Source: Clostridiales bacterium S5-A14a (GTDB taxonomy: Bacteria > Bacillota > Clostridia > Peptostreptococcales > Anaerovoracaceae). From it: a DNA stretch of 64,000 nucleotides. A model generated the notes under the pieces. That model did no database searches, was not told the DNA's origin, and saw only the letters and a list, made by a program, of their open reading frames with translations. A program made the position numbers and the translations under genes. Location: positions 1 to 64,000 of the forward strand of contig JRNA01000011.1 of the NCBI GenBank assembly GCA_000758905.1, given 5' to 3'. Positions 1-8,977 of this stretch are shown in pieces; the first letter of the stretch is position 1, and each line of letters opens with the position of its first letter.

Positions 1-469
1 TGAGACTAACGAGGATGGCGACGTCCATTATCAGTCCATCTACAATAGCAACGTAGACGACCCAGACGCCGAGCCGGGGACTATTTATGGCTGCTATCAA
101 GGTACTACCGCTGATACTGGTGGAAGCGTAAAATTTATTGCCTATAAACCCAAATTATCACCAGCAATCGCGCAAGCTATTACTGACGGTAATTTAAAAT
201 ATTTCGTTATACAGGTAGACTATAACGACGATAGTCAGCATATAGAAGCAGACACGCTTTATATTTTCACAAACGACGCCTCTTATGATGCTATCTAGCG
301 TGACCAAAAAACCATTAAAGTTAGTGGTAGATATATTGGCATTAGTTTAGGTACCGAAGACGACTATATAGAGGCAGGGGGAGGGCGCACTTCTGAAGAT
401 TATTCGTCCTTTTCTGAACTAGACGAAGAATACACTCTAGACGCCATAAATGATTTAAGCGCACAGTAA
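1..469 (+). pseudogene. Broken paralogue of the neighbouring lipoprotein gene (5' end outside window)
   Basis: Reading from base 2, the translation closely matches the middle and C-terminal part of the intact lipoprotein at 594-1214 (NEDGDV, DPDAEPGTIYGCYQG, KYFV, NDASYD). At 296-298 an in-frame TAG stands where the intact copy has TCG (Ser, in the TISRDQ segment). After this stop the frame continues with clear homology (TIKVSGRYIGISLGTED) to a natural TAA at 467-469. The first 120 bases are nearly identical to bases 748-870, so the duplication looks recent. The N-terminus lies beyond the left edge. This is most simply a pseudogene made by one nonsense mutation; readthrough cannot be excluded. 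Confidence 0.8.
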
Positions 470-478
470 AAACTCATC

Positions 479-509
479 ACCACCATTACTGAATTAGTGG
501 TGGTTTTTT
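479..509 (+). terminator. Rho-independent terminator after the broken lipoprotein copy
   Basis: An inverted repeat pairs 479-487 with 496-504 (ACCACCA against TGGTGGT, with a G-T pair further in) and is followed by a run of six T. It lies 10 bases after the stop codon. Confidence 0.75.
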
Positions 510-593
510 CAATAAGTCTATAATTATTAGCAACTAATTATAGCGCACCTTACAAGATTTCCGAGCATAATCGGCTTCAAAGGAGGGGATATT

Positions 594-1214
594 ATGAAGA
601 GATATAGATTTAAGAAAGTACTGTTAGTTATTGCTTGTTTTAGTTTAGTTATAGTTATGGCTGCTTGTGGCAGTAGTGGTTCGGGTGGTGGTGGCTCACA
701 TGCTAGCATCTCCACCGACCCAGATAATCCTAGCGAGCTCACTTTCCCTGAGACTAACGAGGATGGCGACGTCTATTATCAATCCATCTACAATAGCACT
801 GTGGATGACCCAGATGCCGAGCCGGGGACTATTTATGGTTGTTATCAAGGCACCCTAACTGATGGCGATACTATGACCTTCGTGGCAAGCAAACCTCAGT
901 TGCCCGATGCAATCGCGCAAAAATTAGACGAAAATGGACTAAAATATTTCGTTATTAGCACAATGCGTGGCGATATCGACTATACTAATGCGCGTAGTAA
1001 ACTTTATATTTTTAAAGATGACGCCTCTTATGACACCATCTCGCGCGATCAGGAGACAGTCAAGGTTTTTGGTAGATATATTGGTATTAGCCTAGGAACT
1101 GAAGATAACTACTCTGATGCAGGCTCAGGCTGCATTGATGAAAATTTTTCTATATATGAAGCATCGGACGAAGAGCTAGCACTAGGAATCATAGATTATC
1201 TTATTTCCCATTAA
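594..1214 (+). CDS. Putative surface lipoprotein of unknown function
   Basis: 206 aa. It starts with a basic n-region and hydrophobic core ending in the lipobox VMAAC (Cys25), then a Gly/Ser-rich linker, so the mature protein should be lipid-anchored outside the membrane. The rest is acidic and shows no motif I recognise; one Cys pair (in YGCYQG and SGCIDE) could form a disulfide. An AGGAGGGG ribosome binding site lies about 7 bases before the ATG. It is the only intact member of a local family of three: a copy with a nonsense codon lies upstream and a degraded fragment downstream. Function unknown; an interaction or adhesion role would be a guess. Confidence 0.8.
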   Translation: MKRYRFKKVLLVIACFSLVIVMAACGSSGSGGGGSHASISTDPDNPSELTFPETNEDGDVYYQSIYNSTVDDPDAEPGTIYGCYQGTLTDGDTMTFVASKPQLPDAIAQKLDENGLKYFVISTMRGDIDYTNARSKLYIFKDDASYDTISRDQETVKVFGRYIGISLGTEDNYSDAGSGCIDENFSIYEASDEELALGIIDYLISH

Positions 1215-1220
1215 CACCTC

Positions 1221-1250
1221 GCCACCATTATAATGTAATGGTGGCTTTTT
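1221..1250 (+). terminator. Rho-independent terminator after the lipoprotein gene
   Basis: A perfect 10-bp stem (GCCACCATTA at 1221-1230, complement at 1236-1245) with loop TAATG, followed by TTTTT. It resembles the terminator at 479-509, as expected for tandem gene copies. Confidence 0.85.
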
Positions 1251-1264
1251 CTTGAATCAAGAAT

Positions 1265-1771
1265 CTAAACTAGACTATATTCATACTTCACCGGCAGCTC
1301 CATGCGCCCCACCGTATTAGCGAAACTGCGACGCTGTAATAATTTTAAGCCTAGCTCCGCCAAGAGCGGCGCCGCCGGTAGTCGCTGCGCTCGCTTCGGG
1401 AAGGTCTCTCTACCTACAATCTCATCTTGATACTGTGCAATTTCCGTAAACGCCTCCACAAAGGCTATTCTCGCCTCAATTTGCTGGTCAGACAGGCCTG
1501 ACATCTTAGCAATCACGCTATTTTGCGTACCTTTTAAGGGGTGTTTTTCTTGATATCTTTGCAGCGCCGTTTCATCTGACCCCTGCTTTATTAAGCCTAT
1601 GTTCGTATAAAGGCGTTGATCCTCTAAGTATCTTTGGTAATACTTGAATTCATTATTCCAAAATTTATTTTTATCGGAGGCTACGCAGTTCTGCCCCCCA
1701 ATCCAATCCTTTTCTGCAATCATTTTCCCACTATCTAGAATATCAAAAATATCATCTACTGCGACCCACAA
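1265..1771 (-). pseudogene. 5'-truncated ORF of unknown family, probably an inserted fragment
   Basis: An open frame of 168 codons on the minus strand whose first possible start is TTG at 1771. There is no ribosome binding site before it, and the sequence immediately upstream belongs to a degraded lipoprotein copy on the other strand. The product has a Trp/Asn/Tyr-rich N-terminal part (DWIGGQN, KFWNNEFKYYQ) and a helical, basic C-terminal part ([13 protein letters not shown]). I do not recognise the family. Stretches are clearly GC-richer than the neighbours (for example 1360-1400). It looks like the 3' part of a foreign gene left behind after insertion or rearrangement, but a complete small gene using TTG is possible. 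Confidence 0.4.
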
Positions 1772-1927
1772 AGCAGCTGAAGTTTACTTGAAATATCCAG
1801 ACATCGGCTCAGGTAATGAAGATGAATATATGTATGCAGAAGGAGATTTCGATTAAGATTTCACTATTTTTAATGAAGACTCAGAAGACTACACGCTAGA
1901 AAATATAAATCGCATTCTCGAACATTA
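1772..1927 (+). pseudogene. Degraded C-terminal fragment of a third lipoprotein copy
   Basis: The + strand frame reads EVYLKYPDIGSGNEDEYMYAEGDFD, then a stop at 1855-1857, then DFTIFNEDSEDYTLENINRILEH and TAA at 1925-1927. This aligns with the end of the intact lipoprotein (VFGRYIGISLGTEDNY, then ENFSIYEASDEELALGIIDYLISH). Nothing resembling the earlier part of the gene lies before it; the junction near 1770 meets the foreign-looking minus-strand ORF. It is therefore a remnant with both a 5' loss and an internal stop. Confidence 0.6.
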
Positions 1928-1940
1928 ATCAAAATACGAT

Positions 1941-1957
1941 TTTACAAAAACTTTACA
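1941..1957 (+). promoter_or_regulatory. Pho-box-like direct repeat upstream of pst operon
   Basis: Two exact TTTACA hexamers start at 1941 and 1952, an 11-bp period (TTTACAAAAAC then TTTACAAAAAG). Direct TTNACA-type repeats spaced by about one helical turn are the known binding pattern of PhoP/PhoB regulators in Firmicutes. The gene for such a regulator lies in the same cluster (6220-6894). An AT-rich region that could supply a -10 (around 1988-1993) follows. Confidence 0.6.
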
Positions 1958-2054
1958 AAAAGGTGATAACAGACATTACTTTCCACATATATTATTAGAT
2001 TTGTAATTAAATTAAATAAAATAAATTAAATTAACCGGAAAGGAATTAAAAGAA

Positions 2055-2957
2055 ATGAAGAAAAGCAGAATTTTATCACTGATTTTGGCATTGGCTATGG
2101 TTGTAAGCGCATCGGTTGTTTTGTCAGCCTGTGGCGATGAGAAATCGGGAGATGATAGCAAGAAAGCCGACAAAATAAGTGTAATTTCAAGAGAAGAGGG
2201 TTCAGGTACAAGAGGCGCTTTCATCGAACTTGTCGGAATCGAAGAAAAGAACGACCAGGGAGAGAAGGTTGACCACACAGTTGACACAGCAGTAATAACT
2301 AACTCAACAAGCGTTGCAATGACATCTGTGTCAGAAGATGAAGCAAGCATAGGTTATATTTCACTTGCTTCTCTTAATGATACTGTTAAGGCTCTCAAGA
2401 TTGATGGCGTAGAACCAACAGTTAAGAATATTCAAAAGGGAAAATATCCTATAGCTAGAAACTTCAACCTTGTTACAGGAGATAATCTTAGCGAGCTGGG
2501 AAAAGACTTTATCAATTATATCCTAAGCACAGAGGGACAAAAAACTGTTTCTGAAAATGGATACATTGCACTTACTGAAGCAGGAAAATACGAGGCTTCT
2601 GATGCAGCAAAAGAGGGCGGCAAAATTACTATTGGTGGCTCAAGTTCGGTAACACCACTCATGGAGAAACTTGCTGAGGCATATAAGAAGATTAACCCTA
2701 AGGTTGAAGTTATGGTACAGCAGTCTGACTCAACTACAGGTGTAACATCAGCAATTGATGGTAGCGTTGATATCGGAATGGCATCAAGGGATCTTAAGGA
2801 TACAGAGACTGACAAAGGTGTTAAGGCAACTGTAATTGCAAAGGACGGAATTGCAGTAATCGTTCACAAAGACAGCAAACAGGAAGAACTTACACTAGAA
2901 CAGGTTAAGGATATTTTCACAGGCAAGATCACAAAATGGTCTGAAATTAAGAAATAA
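2055..2957 (+). CDS. pstS: Phosphate ABC transporter substrate-binding lipoprotein PstS (circularly permuted)
   Basis: 300 aa. Captures extracellular phosphate and passes it to PstCA. A signal peptide ends in the lipobox LSAC (Cys26). Two halves are recognisable but in reversed order: residues 42-175 carry the phosphate-contact motif REEGSGTRGAF that is normally C-terminal, and residues 190-300 carry GGSSSVTP (194-201), QQSDSTTG and DIGMASR (239-245) that normally come first, ending in the FTGKITKWSE segment. This is a circular permutation within the periplasmic-binding fold; I recall similar proteins in other Clostridia. The ribosome binding site is GGAAAGGA. Expression is probably phosphate-regulated through the repeat at 1941-1957. 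Confidence 0.93.
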   Translation: MKKSRILSLILALAMVVSASVVLSACGDEKSGDDSKKADKISVISREEGSGTRGAFIELVGIEEKNDQGEKVDHTVDTAVITNSTSVAMTSVSEDEASIGYISLASLNDTVKALKIDGVEPTVKNIQKGKYPIARNFNLVTGDNLSELGKDFINYILSTEGQKTVSENGYIALTEAGKYEASDAAKEGGKITIGGSSSVTPLMEKLAEAYKKINPKVEVMVQQSDSTTGVTSAIDGSVDIGMASRDLKDTETDKGVKATVIAKDGIAVIVHKDSKQEELTLEQVKDIFTGKITKWSEIKK

Positions 2958-3021
2958 GCCATCAGAACTTCTAGATGTTTATTAATTCGAAAAGTTTTTC
3001 TAAAAATAAAAGCAGGAAATA

Positions 3022-3885
3022 ATGAGTATTAATAATAAAAAAGTTAAGGAAGGCATCGCTAGTGTTGCCTTCCTCATTTCAGCATTAGTATCAGTTGCTG
3101 CGGTAATACTGATTTCAATTTTTATATTCGCAAATGGGTTTTCAGCCATAGGCAAAATAGGATTTGTAGATTTTATATTTGGTCAGACTTGGAAGCCTGC
3201 GAATAATTTATATGGAATTTTCCCTATGATAATAGGAAGCATATATGTTACGTTTGGTGCAGTTTTGATTGGTGCCCCGATAGGTGTTATGACTGCTATT
3301 TACCTTGCAGAATACTGTTCTAAGAAGTTTTATTCCATTTTTTCGGGTCTTGTCAATCTTATGGCAGGTATTCCGTCAGTTCTTTATGGATTTTTCGGAT
3401 TGGTAGTTTTGGTGCCGCTTATTAGAGATAATCTTGATTCTCAGGGCATGAGTCTTCTGGCAGCATCTGTTTTGCTTGGCATCATGATCTTGCCTACAAT
3501 AGTTGCAATCTCTCAGGCATCACTTAAGGCCGTAGACCCAGGGTACTATGAGGGTAGTCTCGCACTTGGAGCTACTCACGAAAGAAGTATTTTTGCGGTC
3601 AAACTCAGGGCTGCACGCAGTGGAATTTTTTCGGCAGTAATACTTGGGGTGGGAAGAGCAATAGGTGAAACTATGGCAGTTATAATGGTTGCCGGCAATC
3701 AGGCGATCATACCTAAGAGTGTGCTTGATGGAGTTAGAACAATGACAGGTAATATCGTAATTGAAATGGGTTATGCTGCGGATCTACATAGACAGGCATT
3801 GCTTGCTACGGCAGCTGTACTCTTTGTTTTCATATTAATAGTTAACCTGACTTTCTCGCTTGTTTTAAGGAGGAGTTTAAATTGA
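3022..3885 (+). CDS. pstC: Phosphate ABC transporter permease PstC
   Basis: 287 aa integral membrane protein, one half of the PstCA channel. About six hydrophobic helices are visible; the cytoplasmic coupling (EAA-type) loop is at residues ~175-195 ([17 protein letters not shown]), followed by the conserved segment GVGRAIGETMAVIMV. Length matches the family. It starts at an ATG after AGCAGGAAAT and its last 4 bases overlap the pstA start, suggesting translational coupling. Confidence 0.95.
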   Translation: MSINNKKVKEGIASVAFLISALVSVAAVILISIFIFANGFSAIGKIGFVDFIFGQTWKPANNLYGIFPMIIGSIYVTFGAVLIGAPIGVMTAIYLAEYCSKKFYSIFSGLVNLMAGIPSVLYGFFGLVVLVPLIRDNLDSQGMSLLAASVLLGIMILPTIVAISQASLKAVDPGYYEGSLALGATHERSIFAVKLRAARSGIFSAVILGVGRAIGETMAVIMVAGNQAIIPKSVLDGVRTMTGNIVIEMGYAADLHRQALLATAAVLFVFILIVNLTFSLVLRRSLN

Positions 3886-4739
3886 AGAAGACATCGGTAG
3901 CGAAAAAGATATTTAAACCAGGATTTATAGCGAGATTTTTCGTTAAGGGCGGTGCACTTATTACACTTGCGGTAATTCTTACCATTGTGGTATATATTTT
4001 GGTCAATGGTGTGCCAAATTTAAATTCAAAACTTTTCGCATGGGAATATAACAGTGAAAATGTTTCAATGATGCCTGCTATTGTTAACACAGTCGTGATG
4101 GTTGTGGTTACACTCTTAATGTCTGTGCCGATAGGTATAGGTGCAGCGGTGTACATGGTTGAATATGTAAAAAAGGAAAGCAAACTTGCCAAATTAATTA
4201 AGCTTGCTACCCAAACCCTTGCAGGTGTTCCCTCGATTGTATATGGCCTTTTTGGTGCATTATTCTTTGTAAAGTATTTAAGTTTACAACTTTCGATTCT
4301 TTCCGGTTGTTTAACACTAGGAATAATGATCTTGCCTATTGTAATGGAGACTACGGAAGAGGCTCTGAGGATGGTACCTCCAAGCTACAAAGAGGGCAGC
4401 CTGGCTCTAGGAGCCACCCGGGTGCAAACTATTTTCAAGGTAATGTTGCGCCCGGCGACTCCCGGCATCCTGTCCGCTGTAATCATAGCTGTCGGAAGGA
4501 TTGTCGGGGAGTCGGCTGCCCTCGTTTTCACAGCTGGCACCATCGCAAAACCTATGGCCTCCATGCTCAACTCAGGAAGAAGTCTTTCGGTTCACATGTA
4601 TGTCCTTTCAGGAGAAGGCTTATATATCAAGCAAACCTATGCAACTGCAACTGTTTTGATGCTTCTTGTGCTGATTTTAAACGGGATCTCATCGCTGATA
4701 GCTAGAAAACTCGAGAAAAATACAACCAAGGAGGAATAA
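3882..4739 (+). CDS. pstA: Phosphate ABC transporter permease PstA
   Basis: 285 aa, the second permease half. It shows six predicted membrane segments, the coupling loop [18 protein letters not shown] and the conserved [17 protein letters not shown]. The start is TTG at 3882, chosen because a strong AAGGAGGAG lies 7 bases before it and the next ATG codons would remove the N-terminal cytoplasmic segment. The start overlaps the pstC stop by 4 bases. Confidence 0.95.
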   Translation: MKKTSVAKKIFKPGFIARFFVKGGALITLAVILTIVVYILVNGVPNLNSKLFAWEYNSENVSMMPAIVNTVVMVVVTLLMSVPIGIGAAVYMVEYVKKESKLAKLIKLATQTLAGVPSIVYGLFGALFFVKYLSLQLSILSGCLTLGIMILPIVMETTEEALRMVPPSYKEGSLALGATRVQTIFKVMLRPATPGILSAVIIAVGRIVGESAALVFTAGTIAKPMASMLNSGRSLSVHMYVLSGEGLYIKQTYATATVLMLLVLILNGISSLIARKLEKNTTKEE

Positions 4740-4747
4740 TAATAAAT

Positions 4748-5503
4748 ATGGCAAACAACAAGATAACAATAAAAGATACGGAGCTATACTACGGTGATTT
4801 TCACGCACTGAAAAATATAAACATGGACATCGTCGAAAACGAAATAACCGCGTTTATTGGACCGTCGGGGTGCGGCAAATCTACACTTCTCAAGTCTCTT
4901 AATCGAATGAATGACCTTATAGAAGGCTGCAAGATAACAGGTGATATAAGACTGGACGGAGAAGATATATATGGTGATATGGACATCAATATGCTCAGGA
5001 AAAGAGTTGGAATGGTTTTTCAAAGACCAAACCCCTTCCCTATGAGCGTCTATGACAATATTGCCTACGGTCCAAGGACTCATGGAATCAAATCAAGGAT
5101 AGCACTTGATGAGATAGTAGAAAATTCGCTAAGAGGAGCTGCTGCTTGGGATGACTTCAAAGACAGATTAAAGCAATCCGCTCTGGGATTGTCGGGCGGG
5201 CAGCAGCAGAGGCTTTGCATTGCAAGGGCAATCGCCGTTGAGCCAGAGGTTCTTCTAATGGACGAGCCTACATCGGCACTAGACCCGATATCCACCGGAA
5301 AAATTGAGGAACTTGTCCAGGAACTAAAGGACAAATACACAGTAGTTATAGTGACTCATAATATGCAACAAGCAGCACGTATTTCGGATGTTACAGCCTT
5401 CTTTCTGCTTGGTGAGTTGATAGAAAAGGGTAAAACAGACCAAATCTTCTCAGTTCCACAAGATAAGAGAACAGAAGATTACATTACAGGTCGTTTTGGA
5501 TGA
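4748..5503 (+). CDS. pstB: Phosphate ABC transporter ATP-binding protein PstB
   Basis: 251 aa, cytoplasmic ATPase that drives phosphate import. It has Walker [10 protein letters not shown] (residues ~38-46), the Q-loop region [10 protein letters not shown] typical of PstB, signature LSGGQQQR, Walker [14 protein letters not shown] and the switch histidine in VTHNM. An AGGAGG lies before the ATG, 8 bases after the pstA stop. Full length for the family. Confidence 0.97.
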   Translation: MANNKITIKDTELYYGDFHALKNINMDIVENEITAFIGPSGCGKSTLLKSLNRMNDLIEGCKITGDIRLDGEDIYGDMDINMLRKRVGMVFQRPNPFPMSVYDNIAYGPRTHGIKSRIALDEIVENSLRGAAAWDDFKDRLKQSALGLSGGQQQRLCIARAIAVEPEVLLMDEPTSALDPISTGKIEELVQELKDKYTVVIVTHNMQQAARISDVTAFFLLGELIEKGKTDQIFSVPQDKRTEDYITGRFG

Positions 5504-5521
5504 TTAAAAAGGGTATATAAT

Positions 5522-6187
5522 ATGAAAATAAAGTTAGATCAAGAACTCGAAGAACTAAATCAGGAAATGATATCACTGGGTATTTTGTGCGAAAAAGCAA
5601 TTTCAATATCCACAAACGTTCTCAGGCAGAATATACTTACTGATGGAGCCTCTAAGGAGGCCAATATTACTGATGACGAAATATCAGACTTAGACATCAG
5701 AATTGAAAGAAAAGAGCGTGCTATTGAGGGAAAATGCATAAAACTACTGATGCAGCATCAGCCTGTAGCAAGAGATCTTCGCCTTATTTCGTCCGCATTA
5801 AAGATGGTCACAGATATGAAGCGGATAGGTATACAAGCCGGCAATATTGCAGAAATAATAGACAACAATCCTGGGCGTGAAGTCGGCATCGAAGATTGCA
5901 TATCAAATATGGCGGATGCTACTAGAAAGATGGTAACTGAGAGTATTGACGCCTTCGTGAAGAAGGATGCTACAATTGCAAGAGAAGTAATTCAAAAGGA
6001 CGACGAGATAGATAATTATTTTGTTGGAATCAAGAACAAAATAGTTGAATGCCTCAGGGAAGGGTCTGCTGACGGTGAACATGCGATTGATATGCTCATG
6101 GTTTCAAAATATCTGGAGCGTATAGGTGACCACGCTGAAAATATTGCAGGTTGGGTTCTATATTCTATAGAGGGAACTGTCAGGTAG
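5522..6187 (+). CDS. phoU: Phosphate signalling protein PhoU
   Basis: 221 aa, all-helical, two tandem PhoU repeats (roughly residues 10-105 and 115-210). The metal-binding E/DxxxD-type motifs are visible in each repeat (DLDIRIERKERAIEGKC; KDDEIDNYFVGIKNKI), as is the PVARDLRLI segment. PhoU links the Pst transporter to the PhoR kinase and keeps the regulon off when phosphate is plentiful. It sits between pstB and phoB, as in many Firmicutes. Confidence 0.95.
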   Translation: MKIKLDQELEELNQEMISLGILCEKAISISTNVLRQNILTDGASKEANITDDEISDLDIRIERKERAIEGKCIKLLMQHQPVARDLRLISSALKMVTDMKRIGIQAGNIAEIIDNNPGREVGIEDCISNMADATRKMVTESIDAFVKKDATIAREVIQKDDEIDNYFVGIKNKIVECLREGSADGEHAIDMLMVSKYLERIGDHAENIAGWVLYSIEGTVR

Positions 6188-6219
6188 CAAGAAATACAAA
6201 TGGAGGAAAACGACAAAGT

Positions 6220-6894
6220 ATGCTTATATATTGCGTTGAGGATAACGAAGACATAAGGAAAACTATTTTGTACGCACTTAAGATGGCGGATTATGAATGC
6301 GAGGGATTCGCAGATGGCGAAAGCTTCTTTGCTGGCCTTATGAATAGAAAACCTGACTTAATTTTGCTTGACTTGATGCTACCGGGCAAAGACGGTATTT
6401 CAATTTTGCAAACTCTGAGATCTGAGACAAATGCTCAGGATGTTCCGGTAATAATAACAACCGCAAAAAATACGGAATTCGACAAGGTACTTGGACTTGA
6501 CACAGGGGCTGATGACTATCTGGTGAAGCCTTTTGGTATGATGGAACTTCTGTCGAGAATTAAAGCTGTGCTTAGGAGAACGAAGATGCCAAGAGCAGAT
6601 TTTCTCTGCAATGGCGAGATTTCGATGTCAATAAGTAGGCATCTTGTTAAGGCTTCGGATAAAAATATTGAACTTACTCTCAAGGAATTCGAACTTTTAA
6701 GAGTATTCTTAGAAAATATGAACAGGGTTTACAGCAGAGACCAGCTCATGAACCTTGTGTGGGGAGAGTCGTACGTTGGCGAATCAAGAACAGTTGATGT
6801 TCACATTGGAACGCTGAGGACCAAGTTAGGGGATGCAGGCAGAGCCATTAAGACGGTGCGCGGAGTCGGATATATTATGGAGGAAATAAAATGA
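6220..6894 (+). CDS. phoB: Phosphate regulon response regulator, OmpR/PhoB family
   Basis: 224 aa from ATG 6220. The N-terminal receiver has the acidic pocket (VEDNED) and phospho-acceptor Asp51 in LLDLMLPG, then the conserved Lys in VKPFG. The C-terminal winged helix (from ~residue 130) includes LTLKEFELL, RVYSRDQLMNLVWG and RTVDVHIGTLRTKLG. A longer frame opens at 6151 inside phoU, but the fold begins at MLIYCVEDN and GGAGG lies 13 bases before 6220, so I use that start. It overlaps phoR by 4 bases and presumably binds the Pho box before pstS. Confidence 0.92.
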   Translation: MLIYCVEDNEDIRKTILYALKMADYECEGFADGESFFAGLMNRKPDLILLDLMLPGKDGISILQTLRSETNAQDVPVIITTAKNTEFDKVLGLDTGADDYLVKPFGMMELLSRIKAVLRRTKMPRADFLCNGEISMSISRHLVKASDKNIELTLKEFELLRVFLENMNRVYSRDQLMNLVWGESYVGESRTVDVHIGTLRTKLGDAGRAIKTVRGVGYIMEEIK

Positions 6895-8789
6895 AAAAAC
6901 GCTTCTTTTTCTCCATAATGGGTGTGTCGATAATCTCGCTGATTTTATGCCTCGTAGGGCTCTATTTTGTGCTGCTTGAGAATATAAACAAAATACAGGA
7001 AAACGAGCTCACAGGCCAAACTGATCTGATCGCTTCTCAGCTTGAGATGACAAAGTCTGATAGAGGTTCTTCGGTAACAGGCTCGCAGGCTAAGGATGAA
7101 ACATTATATGTGCTAAATCACCTCAACTACAGAGATTACAGGGTTACATTGGTAGCGCGAGACGGCACGGTCATTTTCGATAATAAAGAAAATCCTAGCG
7201 AGATGAAGAATCACCAAAACCGCGAAGAAATCAAGGAAGCGCGTGAACTGGGCTATGGGGAAAGCACAAGATATTCTTCCACCATGACCGAGAAGTATGT
7301 TTATGCGGCAAGAAGGTTGAGCGATGACAGCATACTAAGAGTGTCTTCATCTTATGCTACCGTGCTCGGATTTATGGACGGCATGAAACTAGCCTTTCTA
7401 GGATGCTTTGTCATAATTGCTTTGCTATCATTTTATTTAGCATATGCCCTCTCAAAATTTATACTAAAGCCGATAAATAATATTGATTTAGATGATCCGA
7501 GCAGTGCAGAAAAACTACTCGGCAAGGGTGGCTATGAGGAGTTGTCACCACTATTCAGAAAAATTGACGCTCAGAAGCGCGATATTGCGAACAAGGGGCA
7601 TAAGCTCGTAAGACGACAGGAAGAATTCAACGCTATCACTGCAAACATGAGTGATGGGCTAATCATTTTAGATAAACAAAACAGGATAATTTCCATGAAC
7701 CAGGCTGCTATTGAGGCAATAAGAGCACAAAAGAAGAGTGATGATGTGGGCTATGAGTCGGCGTATCTTGAAGTAGATGCGGATGATATTGCAAAGAAAT
7801 TTATTGGGAAAAATATTATGGAGTTCACGAGGAACACTGATATTTTGAATGGGATAATCGCATACGACGGCGGTGTTTCGAAAATAGGAAATTCTGGAGA
7901 TTCGGAAAGCCTCATAATTTCAGGCCATGACTACAATTACAACAAAATAGCTAATTTTGGCGAAAGAACATATCAAATAAGTATGAGCCCAATCTTTACA
8001 AATGGAATGCCGAGTGGAATGGAAGAGCACAGGGATGTCTGCAAGGAATGGCGAGGAACTGTTTTGTTCCTGTTTGATGTCACGAAAAAAGCTGAAGGCG
8101 AACTCATGCGCCGTGAGTTTACTGCGAATGTTTCCCACGAACTGAAGACGCCACTTCAATCGATATATGCCAGTGCAGAGTTGCTGAAAACTGGTCTGGT
8201 GCCTGAGTCTGATAGGCAGCAGTTTATAGATAGGATTTTCAAAGAATCAAAGCGAATGATCCAACTCGTACAGGATATTATTGAACTTTCAGAACTTGAT
8301 GAAGAGAATGTGATAAGCCAAAAAGAAGAAATCAACCTCTATGACGTTGCTTGCTCTTCATCCGAACATCTCGCACCAAAGGCTAAGGATCTAAAAGTGT
8401 CGGTAAATGTTGAACTCGACAAAATAGCCGCGTCCGAGGCTGTGATTCGCTCGATTCCGACGCTTGTCCATGAGATTATATACAACTTGATAGATAATGC
8501 GATTAAATATAATAGGGAATCTGGTACAGTTTCGGTTCGAATTTCTCGGAATCCAAATGGAAAGATTGAAGTATCAATTGAGGATACTGGCATAGGTATC
8601 GAGCCGAAATATATGGATAGAGTTTTTGAACGGTTTTTCCGAGTAGATAAGAGCCATTCTCGAGAAATAGGTGGAACGGGGCTTGGACTGTCAATTGTAA
8701 AACATGCTGCGAAAGTTATAGGTGCGGAGCTTGATGTGAAAAGTGAGGTCGGCAAAGGTACTAAGGTTGATGTAATATTTACGGAGTAG
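6891..8789 (+). CDS. phoR: Phosphate regulon sensor histidine kinase PhoR-type
   Basis: 632 aa membrane kinase. A membrane segment lies at ~7-29, an extracytoplasmic sensor domain at ~30-165, and a second membrane segment at ~166-188. A PAS-like region follows (~245-400), which looks longer than usual. The HisKA domain has the phospho-acceptor His416 in FTANVSHELKTPLQ. The ATPase domain shows NLIDNAIKYN, DTGIGI, the F box and GGTGLGLSI. The gene overlaps phoB, so the pair is co-translated. The partner is inferred from position and family; the signal is probably relayed by PhoU/Pst rather than sensed directly. Confidence 0.92.
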   Translation: MKKRFFFSIMGVSIISLILCLVGLYFVLLENINKIQENELTGQTDLIASQLEMTKSDRGSSVTGSQAKDETLYVLNHLNYRDYRVTLVARDGTVIFDNKENPSEMKNHQNREEIKEARELGYGESTRYSSTMTEKYVYAARRLSDDSILRVSSSYATVLGFMDGMKLAFLGCFVIIALLSFYLAYALSKFILKPINNIDLDDPSSAEKLLGKGGYEELSPLFRKIDAQKRDIANKGHKLVRRQEEFNAITANMSDGLIILDKQNRIISMNQAAIEAIRAQKKSDDVGYESAYLEVDADDIAKKFIGKNIMEFTRNTDILNGIIAYDGGVSKIGNSGDSESLIISGHDYNYNKIANFGERTYQISMSPIFTNGMPSGMEEHRDVCKEWRGTVLFLFDVTKKAEGELMRREFTANVSHELKTPLQSIYASAELLKTGLVPESDRQQFIDRIFKESKRMIQLVQDIIELSELDEENVISQKEEINLYDVACSSSEHLAPKAKDLKVSVNVELDKIAASEAVIRSIPTLVHEIIYNLIDNAIKYNRESGTVSVRISRNPNGKIEVSIEDTGIGIEPKYMDRVFERFFRVDKSHSREIGGTGLGLSIVKHAAKVIGAELDVKSEVGKGTKVDVIFTE

Positions 8790-8942
8790 GTAATGCTAAA
8801 TGCTGAAACGCGGGAATACAATTTAAGAACGCCAGTGACAGTGTTAGTAATATTGTAAAAAATTTGTTTAAATATCAAGTTTTATAGCAAGGGTATGACA
8901 CAAAAATATTTTAAAAAATCGTAAAATTTTTGTGAAATGCCC

Positions 8943-8971
8943 TTGATTTTTGTTTTTTGCTAATATATACT
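8943..8971 (+). promoter_or_regulatory. Sigma-A promoter of the ribosomal supercluster
   Basis: TTGATT (8943-8948) and TATACT (8966-8971) are separated by exactly 17 bp, close to consensus. Transcription would start near 8978, leaving a leader of about 245 nt before rpsJ. Confidence 0.75.
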
Positions 8972-8977
8972 AATAAG

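Noticed and set aside
4307-4705. A second + strand frame inside pstA
   Set aside because: It lies out of frame within a conserved permease gene, with His/Cys-rich nonsense composition and no ribosome binding site.
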